Of a stretch of DNA of 27,844 nucleotides, positions 1-7,516 are shown piece by piece. The stretch spans positions 1-27,844 of the forward strand of contig CABQND010000026.1 of NCBI GenBank assembly GCA_902465495.1, in the 5' to 3' direction. The stretch is from an uncultured Eubacteriales bacterium. Its GTDB lineage: Bacteria > Bacillota > Clostridia > Christensenellales > Borkfalkiaceae. Position numbers and translations under genes: made by a program. The notes under the pieces were generated by a model that saw only the letters and a program-made list of their open reading frames with translations, was not told the DNA's origin and made no database searches. Within the stretch, counting starts at the first letter, position 1. Each line of letters opens with the position of its first letter.

Positions 1-20
1 ATCGGCAAAGCCTCTCTTGA

Positions 21-48
21 ACCCGCGGACTATCCGCGGGTTTTAGGA
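21..48. terminator. GC-rich hairpin, possible terminator
   Basis: ACCCGCGGA (21-29) pairs perfectly with TCCGCGGGT (33-41) around a 3-nt loop. On the plus strand four T follow, so any termination would favour that strand. No plus-strand gene is visible to its left, so it probably serves a gene beyond the window edge or backs up the next hairpin. Confidence 0.4.
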
Positions 49-51
49 TAC

Positions 52-79
52 AAAAAAGGCCTTGCAAAATGCAAAGCCT
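52..79 (-). terminator. Rho-independent terminator of the response-regulator operon
   Basis: Read on the minus strand, a 9-bp stem (58-66 with 70-78, one wobble pair) with a 3-nt loop is followed by a run of six T (52-57). It lies about 18 nt beyond the stop codon of the response regulator gene and is well placed to end the radC-gltX-kinase-regulator transcript. Confidence 0.75.
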
Positions 80-96
80 AACGACATAAATTCAGC

Positions 97-747
97 TCAG
101 CCGCCGAGCGTCGCCTTCATCTTCGCGATCGCATCTGAACGGCTGTCACAACCGAGCTTCATATAAATTGCGCTTATATAATTGCGTGCAGTTCCGTCCG
201 AAAGATTGAGAGCTGACGCAATCTGGCGGTTGTTAAATCCCTCATAGATCATAACGGCGATTTCCACTTCTCGGTCAGAAAGCCCGAATGCGCGACGCAA
301 TTTGATTTCGCGGTCAGACGTAACCATTTTTGCCGCGTCCGTGATCTTTTTCGCGATCTTGGCAGGAAGAATCGTATCCCCTGCGTAAGCATTACGGATT
401 GCATCGATGAGGGCGGGGGCACTGATGTCTTTAAGCAGGTATCCGCATGCGCCGTTATTGAGGGCACTTAAAATATAATCACTGTCATCAAAAGTGGTGA
501 GCATGAGCACTTTCACATCCGGGTACTGCTTTTTAATCTCTCCCGTTGTGACAACACCGTTCATATTCGGCATACGAATATCCAAAAGAACCACATCGGG
601 TATACAGCCCTGCGCCATACGTTCAAGGGCATCTTGCCCGTCCGTCGCGAGCGCGATCACTTCCAGATCTTCGGACGAAGAGAGCACGCTGCGGATCCCT
701 TCCGACAAAATTACCTGATCATCAACGATCATCACTTTGATCTTCAT
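97..747 (-). CDS. NarL/LuxR-family response regulator
   Basis: 216-residue two-component response regulator. The N-terminal receiver domain (about 1-120) has the acidic pair D9/D10, the phospho-acceptor D56 in LLDIRMP, the switch segment LMLTTFDD and a conserved K in GYLLKD. The C-terminal LuxR/GerE-type helix-turn-helix (about 155-210) contains LSDREVEIA and NRQIASALNLSDGTARNYIS. It should bind promoters when phosphorylated by the kinase encoded just upstream, whose 3' end overlaps it by 26 nt. The start is set by a strong GGAGG site before ATG at 747. Family and role are certain; the regulon and stimulus cannot be read from sequence. Confidence 0.93.
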   Translation of the reverse strand: MKIKVMIVDDQVILSEGIRSVLSSSEDLEVIALATDGQDALERMAQGCIPDVVLLDIRMPNMNGVVTTGEIKKQYPDVKVLMLTTFDDSDYILSALNNGACGYLLKDISAPALIDAIRNAYAGDTILPAKIAKKITDAAKMVTSDREIKLRRAFGLSDREVEIAVMIYEGFNNRQIASALNLSDGTARNYISAIYMKLGCDSRSDAIAKMKATLGG

Positions 748-2047
748 TCCCTTCCTCCTTTTGCGCCGAAACCTTTAAACTACCCGGCAAGCTGAGCAGG
801 ATCTCAAATCCTTCCCCTTCTTCCGAAGAAAAATGCACCATACCGCCCAGGCTCTCCGCCTTTGCACGCATGCCAGATAAGCCGAATCCCTCTTTGAAAT
901 TTTTCATGTCAACGCCCGATCCGTTGTCAGACAAAAGAAATTCGACAAAATTGCCTTTGTCTTTGAGCTCAAACAAAAACGCTGTACTGCCGCCGTGGCG
1001 AATTCCGTTGGAAATACCTTCGCGCAACGTGTTACTGATAAAACGTTCCGCTTCTTCGGTCAATTCCAGATCATCGATCTTACTGCGAACTGTCAGATAT
1101 GTTCCGTTTGCCGTTTCTTCGAGAATGCCTTCAAGGTACTCTTTCAGGGTAACGTTTTCCCGTCTGCCCGACAAAAGATGTACCGAAAGCCGCAATTGAT
1201 CAAGACAGTTTTTCGCCTGAATATTCGCCGCGGTAATGCAACGCTCCGCTTCCGCGACGTCTTTTCCGAGCGCAAGGCGCGCCGCTTCGGTCTGCATGAT
1301 CACCGTCGTCAGCGAATGCCCCGCCGTGTCATGGATTTCCTTGGCGATGCGATTACGCTCTTCGAGCACCGTCGCTTCTTCCAGCTTATCATAAGCGCGC
1401 ATAAGCTCTCTTCGGCTGTCTTCCAGTTCGTGCAAATTTTCTTCAATTTGTCTGTTTTTGCGCGAAACGGTCATGGCAAAATTAAACATTACAAAATGTA
1501 AAACCAATACGATCAGCGCAAGAAAATACTGCGAAGATATTGCAAAAGCCGATCCGAATTCATCGTTTACGACTGCAATCATCACATACACTGCGGTAAA
1601 CGCAGCGACGTTGACCGCAAACATGATAAGATTATCGCGGAGGGAAGGTGCAGAAATATAAAACTCCGAAAGCACAAGAACGTATACCAGATAACAGAAC
1701 GAATCCGTTGCTACGGAAAGCCGCCATCCTGAAAAAAAGTTAAGAAGGATCAGCAATATGCTGTCGATCACATACCATGCAATCTTTTGATGAAAAGTAC
1801 GCTTGGCAAACACTTTCATCACCATCGAAAAAAGCAATGCCACGGAAACCGGAATCGTAAAAATAACCGGACCTTTACCGCGATCGAGGCCATTGAATAC
1901 AACTATAAAAATGACAATAACAAGCAGTATTAAAATTACCAAGCGGATGGCTTGCAGCATGTTCAGCTCAGCAAGCGATTTCACCAAGCCGCGCCGTTTT
2001 TTCCCACCGTCATTTTTTTCTCCGCCCGTCTTTTTATCGCCATTCAT
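722..2047 (-). CDS. Sensor histidine kinase, NarL/DesK type (HisKA_3)
   Basis: 441-residue membrane sensor kinase. After a charged N-terminus, about six hydrophobic segments lie between residues 33 and 190, then a short coiled coil. The dimerisation/phospho-acceptor box is EIHDTAGHSL with predicted phospho-His H239, and the ATPase domain shows NTLREGISNGIRHGG and DNGSGV. Little is exposed outside the membrane, as in kinases that sense the bilayer or membrane-active compounds (inference). The reading frame is open further upstream into gltX, but ATG at 2047 overlaps the gltX stop as ATGA, indicating translational coupling. It pairs with the overlapping response regulator. Confidence 0.9.
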   Translation of the reverse strand: MNGDKKTGGEKNDGGKKRRGLVKSLAELNMLQAIRLVILILLVIVIFIVVFNGLDRGKGPVIFTIPVSVALLFSMVMKVFAKRTFHQKIAWYVIDSILLILLNFFSGWRLSVATDSFCYLVYVLVLSEFYISAPSLRDNLIMFAVNVAAFTAVYVMIAVVNDEFGSAFAISSQYFLALIVLVLHFVMFNFAMTVSRKNRQIEENLHELEDSRRELMRAYDKLEEATVLEERNRIAKEIHDTAGHSLTTVIMQTEAARLALGKDVAEAERCITAANIQAKNCLDQLRLSVHLLSGRRENVTLKEYLEGILEETANGTYLTVRSKIDDLELTEEAERFISNTLREGISNGIRHGGSTAFLFELKDKGNFVEFLLSDNGSGVDMKNFKEGFGLSGMRAKAESLGGMVHFSSEEGEGFEILLSLPGSLKVSAQKEEGNEDQSDDR

Positions 2048-3483
2048 ACCGAAAGAGCCTGCGCCGCCTCCGCAAGCCTGGAAAGACAACGTTCTTTGCC
2101 CAAAAGTTCCGCCATTTCGCTCGCGCCGCCCGGCGTATTCTCGCGCGCGGTGAGCGCAATACGCACGCACCAGAGCACCTGTCCGTTTTTCAAGCCGAGT
2201 TCCTGCGCCAGTCCGACCAGCGCCGCATAAATCTGCGCATTTTCAAATTCGGCAAGCCCTCCCAACGTCTTTGCCGCCGCGGGAAGAACAGTTTTTGCGA
2301 CTTCCGCATCCGATTTCATCTTTTTATTGAAATACAATGCAGGATCGATCGCTCCGTACTCTTCCAAAAAGTCGATCTTGGAAGGAATATCTTCAAGTAC
2401 ATCCACGCGCGACTGTACTAAATGCAAAAGTTTATCTTCATCGTATTTTCCGAACGCTTTGGACTTTTGCAAAAACGGCAGAGCAAGAGATTTGAACTGT
2501 TCCGAACTCATTTCACGAATATATTCACCCGAAAGCCAGCGAAGTTTAGGCTCGTCAAAAATGGACGGAGACTTATTCAGGCCCGCCAAAGAAAAATGCT
2601 CTTCCAACTCGCGCAAAGTCATCTTTTCCTGGTTGCTCTTGGGACTCCATCCCAAAAGCGCGATGTAATTTACAATCGCTTCTTTGATATAGCCCTTCGC
2701 GACCAGATCCTGATAGCTCGCATCGCCGTTGCGCTTGGAAAGTTTCTCGTGCGAATTTTTCATGATCGGCGGCAAATGAATGTACACGGGACGTTCCCAT
2801 CCGAACGCATCGTACATGAGATTGTATTTGGGAGTGGACGAAAGATATTCGCTGCCGCGAATAACGTGCGTTATCCCCATCAGATGATCGTCCACTACAT
2901 TTGCAAAGTTATAGGTGGGCATTCCGTCACTTTTCAATAAAACGCCGTCTTCAATATCCTTGAAATCGACGCTGACATGCCCATATACGAGATCGTCGTA
3001 CGAACCGCTCCCCTCTTCGGGAACATTCTGACGAATAACGTAAGGTACTCCCGCCGCAAGCTTTTCTGCGATCTCCTCTTTGGAAAGATGCAGGCAATGC
3101 TTATCATAACGGCCGACTCCGTTTTCATCTTTGAGCGAGTCAATGCGTTCCTTGTCGCAGAAACAATAGTACGCCCCACCCAGCTCGACGAGCTTTTCGG
3201 CATATTCTTTATAGATCGCCGCACGCTCGCTCTGAATGTACGGGCCGTAGTTCCCGCCAATGTCGGGGCCCTCATCATAGACGATCCCCGCATCTTTTAA
3301 AGTGTCGTAAATGATCTGTACGGCGCCCTCGACATATCGACGTGTGTCCGTATCTTCCAGGCGCAGAATAAATTTCCCGCCCTGACTTTTGGCATACAGA
3401 TAACCGTACAGCGCGGTACGCAAATTTCCGATGTGCATATAGCCCGTAGGACTGGGCGCAAATCTGGTTCTGACTTCTTTCAT
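2044..3483 (-). CDS. gltX: Glutamate--tRNA ligase
   Basis: 479-residue class I aminoacyl-tRNA synthetase that charges tRNA-Glu. The N-terminus carries RFAPSPTGYMHIGNLRTALY with the HIGH-type motif (HIGN, residues 17-20). The KMSKS-type loop is KLSKRNG in the middle of the protein, followed by the helical anticodon-binding half. Length is normal for the family. An AAGGA site lies 7 nt before ATG 3483. It sits 28 nt downstream of radC and is coupled by ATGA to the sensor kinase. A discriminating or non-discriminating specificity cannot be told from this. Confidence 0.96.
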   Translation of the reverse strand: MKEVRTRFAPSPTGYMHIGNLRTALYGYLYAKSQGGKFILRLEDTDTRRYVEGAVQIIYDTLKDAGIVYDEGPDIGGNYGPYIQSERAAIYKEYAEKLVELGGAYYCFCDKERIDSLKDENGVGRYDKHCLHLSKEEIAEKLAAGVPYVIRQNVPEEGSGSYDDLVYGHVSVDFKDIEDGVLLKSDGMPTYNFANVVDDHLMGITHVIRGSEYLSSTPKYNLMYDAFGWERPVYIHLPPIMKNSHEKLSKRNGDASYQDLVAKGYIKEAIVNYIALLGWSPKSNQEKMTLRELEEHFSLAGLNKSPSIFDEPKLRWLSGEYIREMSSEQFKSLALPFLQKSKAFGKYDEDKLLHLVQSRVDVLEDIPSKIDFLEEYGAIDPALYFNKKMKSDAEVAKTVLPAAAKTLGGLAEFENAQIYAALVGLAQELGLKNGQVLWCVRIALTARENTPGGASEMAELLGKERCLSRLAEAAQALSV

Positions 3484-3511
3484 GGCATTGTCCTTCCGTA
3501 ATTTTTCAGAT

Positions 3512-4189
3512 TTATTCTTTGTATTCGACCGAATAAATGCGGCCTGTGTAGTAATAACTGTACAATTCTTTGCCGACGATCACACTGTCGCAAAGACGCG
3601 CACCGTGCAAATGGCACATCCGACTGATCTCACGCATGCAACGATCATCTTCTTCCGAAGGAGTACTGTTTCCGCTCGGGTGATTATGCGCAACGATAAC
3701 GTTGACAGGCTTGACCTCGGAAAGAATATACCCGAACGTCTGACTGTCCAACATAACTTTGTCCTTCCGTACATCGGAAATCGTCTTCGCACACAGAAAA
3801 ACGCAATTTACGTCCGCAAGATAAACTTCCAACTTTTCAGTTTTGCAGTCATCAAAACGCTCGCGGATAAATGCGCTCACTTCTCCGAAATTACTTAAAC
3901 TGATCTGCCGATCCTTACATCCGCGGATACGCCGCATCAGCTCCCCGACCATCCAAATATGCTCTGCGGCACGCGGTCCGATCCCGGCAACTGTGCAAAG
4001 CAAACGCGGTGTGGCATTAAACACACCTTCCAGATCTCCAAAGCTGTCCAATAAATCATGTGCGATCGGATTGGTATTGCGACGACTGATGGGATCGAAC
4101 AAAAGTATTTCCAGCAGTTCATGATCGGTAAGCGATTCTCCGTGCGAAAATAACCTTTCACGAATACGCTCCCTGTGTCCTTCGTGCAT
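3512..4189 (-). CDS. radC: RadC-family JAB-domain protein
   Basis: 225-residue RadC/YicR-family protein. The N-terminal part has a helix-hairpin-helix-like segment (TVAGIGPRAAEHI). The C-terminal JAB/MPN domain carries the metal-ligand pattern VIVAHNHPSGNSTPSEED. The family is common in chromosomes and mobile DNA; a DNA-repair role is traditional but not firmly established. The start ATG 4189 is preceded by AAGGTGG. It is the first gene after a recognisable promoter (4224-4253) and leads the gltX-kinase-regulator group. Confidence 0.9.
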   Translation of the reverse strand: MHEGHRERIRERLFSHGESLTDHELLEILLFDPISRRNTNPIAHDLLDSFGDLEGVFNATPRLLCTVAGIGPRAAEHIWMVGELMRRIRGCKDRQISLSNFGEVSAFIRERFDDCKTEKLEVYLADVNCVFLCAKTISDVRKDKVMLDSQTFGYILSEVKPVNVIVAHNHPSGNSTPSEEDDRCMREISRMCHLHGARLCDSVIVGKELYSYYYTGRIYSVEYKE

Positions 4190-4223
4190 GATCCACCTTT
4201 TCTTCCTTTGTTTTCTCGTAAAT

Positions 4224-4253
4224 ATTGTATCACATCCGCGCCCTTTTTTACAA
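4224..4253 (-). promoter_or_regulatory. Sigma-A-type promoter for radC operon
   Basis: On the minus strand: TTGTAA (-35, 4248-4253), an 18-nt spacer, then TACAAT (-10, 4224-4229) preceded by TG one base upstream (extended -10). It lies about 35 nt before the radC start. Confidence 0.6.
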
Positions 4254-4318
4254 GCCTTTTTCAGTATCCGCGCACCATTTTTCGCTTTCTTCGAACAAAG
4301 TCACTATAAAGACATCAA

Positions 4319-4342
4319 GGTCCGCGGCAAATGCCGCGGACC
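4319..4342 (-). terminator. Perfect GC-rich hairpin after the M23 gene
   Basis: A 10-bp perfect stem GGTCCGCGGC / GCCGCGGACC with a 4-nt loop lies 27 nt beyond the M23 gene stop. Neither strand has a clear T-run after it, so it is a weak or processing-type terminator. Confidence 0.4.
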
Positions 4343-4368
4343 CTCGAAAAAGGAAGATTAGAATGTTA

Positions 4369-5049
4369 TTATTTTTCATCGAGATCAAGATAGGACGAAG
4401 GATCAATACTCTTTCCGTCCTGCGTTACTTCAAAATGCAGGTGTGCTCCTTCGTTATATTCATTTCCCATCACATCCGCTGCCGCCGAAACGGTGCCGAT
4501 CACTTCTCCTTGCGCCACGCTGTCTCCGACCTGCAAGCCTGCCACTACATCAATGGACGCATATTCGCTTTTCAAACCGTTGCCATGATCAATGACAACT
4601 TTTCCGCCTTCCAAAAGAGTGTCCGTGATACTTTCCACCGTGCCCGCATACGCAGCCCCGACAGAAGTTCCCGCATCCGCTTTAAAATCAATACCGTCAT
4701 GCAGGTTGTAACGGTTGAGTGTCGAATTGTACCAGAACGTGTACATAGTGCCAATCGTACCGCCGCTCACAGGCATAGAAAATACGATTTCCGTATTGCC
4801 GGATTGATTTGAATCGTCATCGTCGTCGTCATCATCGTCGTTGTCGCCCGGATCTTCCGGTTCTTCTGTACCTGCACCGTCATCAGGATTATTCGGGTTT
4901 TCGATCGCAGGCGTATTGTCCTGCGCCACAAATACAACCGTCAGCACGATTGCCGCAACCAACACAAGCGCGCACGCCGCAATGACGATATAATACCAGC
5001 TCTTCCTCTTTAATTTCACTTCGTTTTCGTTTGTCTGATTTTCTTTCAT
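4369..5049 (-). CDS. spoIIQ: SpoIIQ-like M23 (LytM) peptidoglycan endopeptidase
   Basis: 226-residue membrane-anchored M23 protein. A cytoplasmic tail (1-17) is followed by a TM helix (about 18-42), then an acidic linker with nine consecutive Asp, then the LytM domain (about 95-220). The zinc-site motifs NLHDGIDF and HLHFEV are both present, so unlike Bacillus SpoIIQ, which lacks one ligand, this one should be catalytically competent. SpoIIQ is the forespore partner of SpoIIIAH in the engulfment channel. Size, topology and the neighbouring YwmB-like gene support that identity, but a vegetative M23 endopeptidase cannot be excluded. GGAGG precedes ATG 5049. Confidence 0.65.
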   Translation of the reverse strand: MKENQTNENEVKLKRKSWYYIVIAACALVLVAAIVLTVVFVAQDNTPAIENPNNPDDGAGTEEPEDPGDNDDDDDDDDDSNQSGNTEIVFSMPVSGGTIGTMYTFWYNSTLNRYNLHDGIDFKADAGTSVGAAYAGTVESITDTLLEGGKVVIDHGNGLKSEYASIDVVAGLQVGDSVAQGEVIGTVSAAADVMGNEYNEGAHLHFEVTQDGKSIDPSSYLDLDEK

Positions 5050-5079
5050 GATACTCCTCCGAAAAGATTTGTTGCTTGG

Positions 5080-5109
5080 ATTTTTGACCGTTTACAAAAA
5101 TTTATACAC
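5080..5109 (-). promoter_or_regulatory. Possible forespore (sigma-F-like) promoter
   Basis: Minus strand: GTGTA (5105-5109), a 15-nt gap, then GGTCAAAAAT (5080-5089). This partly matches the sigma-F pattern (GYWTA, then GGnrAnAnTW), with mismatches in both boxes. It lies about 30 nt before the SpoIIQ-like start. Weak evidence. Confidence 0.25.
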
Positions 5110-5137
5110 ACTTTCAAAAAATTTTTTTATTATTTTT

Positions 5138-5581
5138 TCAATATCCGCCAAATACCAGCGGATACCCGACAACCGACTCTTCCCCCCTTACAGCAACGTG
5201 CAGATTGACGCGCTGCCCGTACAGTTCGACGCCTCCACCCAAACGCGAGGAATAATAATAATAGTTGGTCACATCCGCGGCAACTTCTGAAAAAACAAAC
5301 TTTCCATCGTATTTTTCAATCTGCGCAAACGCATCTTCTTCACATAAATAGCGCGCGCTCTCACCCGTAACCGATGCGAGAGAACGTTTGACATTCGCAG
5401 CATCGGACGGCGCAGCAAGCGTAATCTTTGCCTGCGAGCTTTCACTTTGCGAATAAAAAGTATATCCGACAGCACAATCGAACAGCAGATCCTTATCCAA
5501 AATCTGCGGCAGAACAAGAAGCGCCAGACAAACTATGCCTGTTAAAAATGTCATGCACGATCTTGCAAATTTGCCGAACAT
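5138..5581 (-). CDS. YwmB-like secreted/anchored protein
   Basis: 147-residue protein with one N-terminal TM or signal segment (about residues 8-27) and an otherwise extracytoplasmic body. The C-terminus, VNLHVAVRGEESVVGYPLV..GY, resembles the end of Bacillus YwmB (MNLQIALR...VGTPIV..EY), whose gene lies near spoIID/spoIIQ. That context agrees with the SpoIIQ-like gene 88 nt downstream. Function in the family is unknown. I chose ATG 5581 because GGAGG lies 9 nt upstream. An in-frame TTG at 5623 also has an AAGGAG site, but using it would place a terminator hairpin inside the coding region. Confidence 0.5.
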   Translation of the reverse strand: MFGKFARSCMTFLTGIVCLALLVLPQILDKDLLFDCAVGYTFYSQSESSQAKITLAAPSDAANVKRSLASVTGESARYLCEEDAFAQIEKYDGKFVFSEVAADVTNYYYYSSRLGGGVELYGQRVNLHVAVRGEESVVGYPLVFGGY

Positions 5582-5615
5582 AAAAAATCGCCTCCGAAAT
5601 TGTTCGGAAGCGATT
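5581..5615 (-). terminator. Terminator/attenuator hairpin overlapping a Shine-Dalgarno site
   Basis: Minus strand: AATCGCTTCCGA (5604-5615) pairs with TCGGAGGCGATT (5586-5597), 12 bp with one wobble and a 6-nt loop, then a T-run that continues to the ATG of the YwmB-like gene. It ends tsaD transcription, and when formed it also hides the GGAGG of the next gene. Confidence 0.65.
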
Positions 5616-5665
5616 ATCGCCAATTCTTCAACTCCTTATACACTTTTTTCTGTAAGCTTAACTGA

Positions 5666-6721
5666 TTATTGTTTCCCTTTTTTACCCAGTGGTATGTGGG
5701 CACAAGCGTTGAGGGAAAGATCGGCAAAGTTTCCCGCAAAATACTGCGTCACCCCTTCTTCCGCGATCATTGCCGCGTTATCGGTACAATATTTCTTTTC
5801 AGGCAAAACCAGGCGTATGCCGTTTTTTTCGCAAACATTTGCAAGTTTTTCGCGCAGATACCCGTTTGCGATCACGCCGCCGCCCGCCGCGATTGTACCG
5901 CAACTTTTTTCCTTTGCCGCAAGAACCGCGCGCTCGGCGAGAACATCGCAAGCCGCGCTCTGAAAGGATGCCGCAACGTCCGCGCGAGAAAAAGATTCTC
6001 CTTTTTGTTCCTTGTTGTGGCAATAATTGATGACCGCCGTTTTCAAGCCGCTGTACGAAAAATCGTATCCGCCTCCACGGAACATTTTGGGAAACTCAAT
6101 GCAAGGCTTTCCTTCCCGTGCCAGTCTCTCCACGTTCGGCCCTCCCGGATAGGCAAGCCCGAGTACGCGTGCAGCTTTGTCGAACGCCTCGCCCGCGGCA
6201 TCGTCGCGCGTGGAGCCGAGGATCTCAAATTCCGTATACGTCTTCGTGTACAAAATCGCAGTATGCCCGCCGCTCGCAAGCAATGTGATGAACGGCGGCT
6301 CCAACGTCGCATCGGTCAGATACGCCGCCGCCATATGTCCGCGGATATGATTCACGCCGATGAGCGGAACGCCCAGCGCATACGCAAACGACTTTGCAAA
6401 GGAAAGTCCGACCAGCAATGCGCCCAATAAGCCTGCGCCGTACGTCACCGCGACCGCATCGATTTCACTCTTATCTGCGCCCGACTCTGCAATCGCGCGC
6501 TCCACCGCTTCACCGATCGCATCGGTGTGCGCGCGGGAAGCGATCTCGGGCACGACCCCGCCGTATTTCGCCTGTTCCGCAGCAGAAGACAGCACGACAT
6601 TGGACAAAAGTTTTCTGCCCCGCACAATTGCCGCCGCCGTCTCGTCACAGGAGCTTTCGATACCCAAAATGAGCGGTTCAGCCTTTTTATTCAGTTGCGA
6701 AAACCGCTGAGCGTAATCCAC
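5666..6721 (-). CDS. tsaD: tRNA N6-adenosine threonylcarbamoyltransferase
   Basis: 351-residue TsaD (YgjD/Kae1 family), which transfers threonylcarbamoyl to A37 of ANN-decoding tRNAs with TsaB/TsaE. Visible landmarks are ILGIESSCDETAAAIV near the N-terminus, the metal ligands H125 and H129 in NHIRGH, the phosphate-binding LLASGGHTAI, and the C-terminal IAAGGGVIANGYLR and DNAAMIA. Length is typical. The frame is open to an ATG at 6754, but the best start is GTG 6721, which has GGAGG 6 nt upstream and removes an N-terminal extension not expected in the family. Confidence 0.95.
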   Translation of the reverse strand: MDYAQRFSQLNKKAEPLILGIESSCDETAAAIVRGRKLLSNVVLSSAAEQAKYGGVVPEIASRAHTDAIGEAVERAIAESGADKSEIDAVAVTYGAGLLGALLVGLSFAKSFAYALGVPLIGVNHIRGHMAAAYLTDATLEPPFITLLASGGHTAILYTKTYTEFEILGSTRDDAAGEAFDKAARVLGLAYPGGPNVERLAREGKPCIEFPKMFRGGGYDFSYSGLKTAVINYCHNKEQKGESFSRADVAASFQSAACDVLAERAVLAAKEKSCGTIAAGGGVIANGYLREKLANVCEKNGIRLVLPEKKYCTDNAAMIAEEGVTQYFAGNFADLSLNACAHIPLGKKGKQ

Positions 6722-6822
6722 AATATTCCTCCATGCATATGTGCCGCAACGCATATGCGTGTAAATTCCGATTAATTCGCGCCTTTTTTCTCAAATGCAC
6801 CGCGAATCATATGTCTTTGTAA

Positions 6823-6849
6823 AAAAATGAGGGCGTTCCCCTCATTTTT
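6823..6849 (-). terminator. Bidirectional terminator at the end of the two-TM protein gene
   Basis: AAAAATGAGGG (6823-6833) pairs perfectly with CCCTCATTTTT (6839-6849), 11 bp with a 5-nt loop, with T/A runs on both sides. The TGA stop of the upstream gene lies inside the stem. Confidence 0.8.
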
Positions 6850-7462
6850 GCAGGCGTTTGACGCGTTTCGGAATGCGATCATACACTTCGTACCCGCCGC
6901 TTTGGAAAATTTCCTCAAACGCGGGCTTGTACAGCGCATGAATGTATTCCGAGATATATACTTTGCCGCTAAACCCTGCATTGCGCAGCTCTTTCAAAAA
7001 ATCAAAATCCAGCGCCATGTCGGTGATATATTCTTTGCGGAAAGTGAGGCGCACATTGGTGCGCGTGTCACAAAGGTCGAGTTCTTCCTCGTCCGCGCTC
7101 TTTAACAGTACGAGCGCAGGCACGGTGACGGGTCCGTCTTTGCCCTGAAACGTGGCGGGAACAAATCCTTTCCAACGGCGGTATTCATCATAAATACAGA
7201 TAATTGCCGTCCCGATCGCATCCGTCTTGACCGAACGGGGAATGCCCCACTTGCGATAGCGCAACCTGTCCCCTTTCATACCGTAGCGTGAAAAGATGAC
7301 AAACTGCGGCAAGACGGCAAGCAGAACGCCCGCGGCAAAACACGCGATCGCCCAAGGCAATTCCCAAAAGAAAAACGCAAGGATCCCGATCGCGAGAAAT
7401 ACGCCCCCGATCACGAGGAAAAATATCATATTCCCTTTGCGTCGAAAGTTTTTATAATACAT
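6842..7462 (-). CDS. Two-TM membrane protein of unknown function
   Basis: 206 residues. Two hydrophobic helices near the N-terminus (about 12-30 and 33-52) form a hairpin, followed by a soluble, probably cytoplasmic domain of about 150 residues (begins FSRYGMKGDRLRYRKWG) with PH-like character: a mixed beta-rich stretch then a C-terminal helix. No catalytic motif is seen. It follows prfB by 54 nt and ends in a strong terminator, so it is probably the last gene of the exchanger-prfB unit. Start ATG 7462 has a modest AAAAAGG site; an alternative ATG at 7429 would remove 11 residues. Confidence 0.7.
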   Translation of the reverse strand: MYYKNFRRKGNMIFFLVIGGVFLAIGILAFFFWELPWAIACFAAGVLLAVLPQFVIFSRYGMKGDRLRYRKWGIPRSVKTDAIGTAIICIYDEYRRWKGFVPATFQGKDGPVTVPALVLLKSADEEELDLCDTRTNVRLTFRKEYITDMALDFDFLKELRNAGFSGKVYISEYIHALYKPAFEEIFQSGGYEVYDRIPKRVKRLQK

Positions 7463-7516
7463 TTTGTACCTTTTTTCTCAATCACGTACGCGCGTTTTAG
7501 CGCCCGACGGCTCTAC

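Noticed and set aside
722..2170. Kinase start at 2170
   Set aside because: It would add 41 Arg/Gly-rich residues encoded inside gltX; ATG 2047 with ATGA coupling is better.
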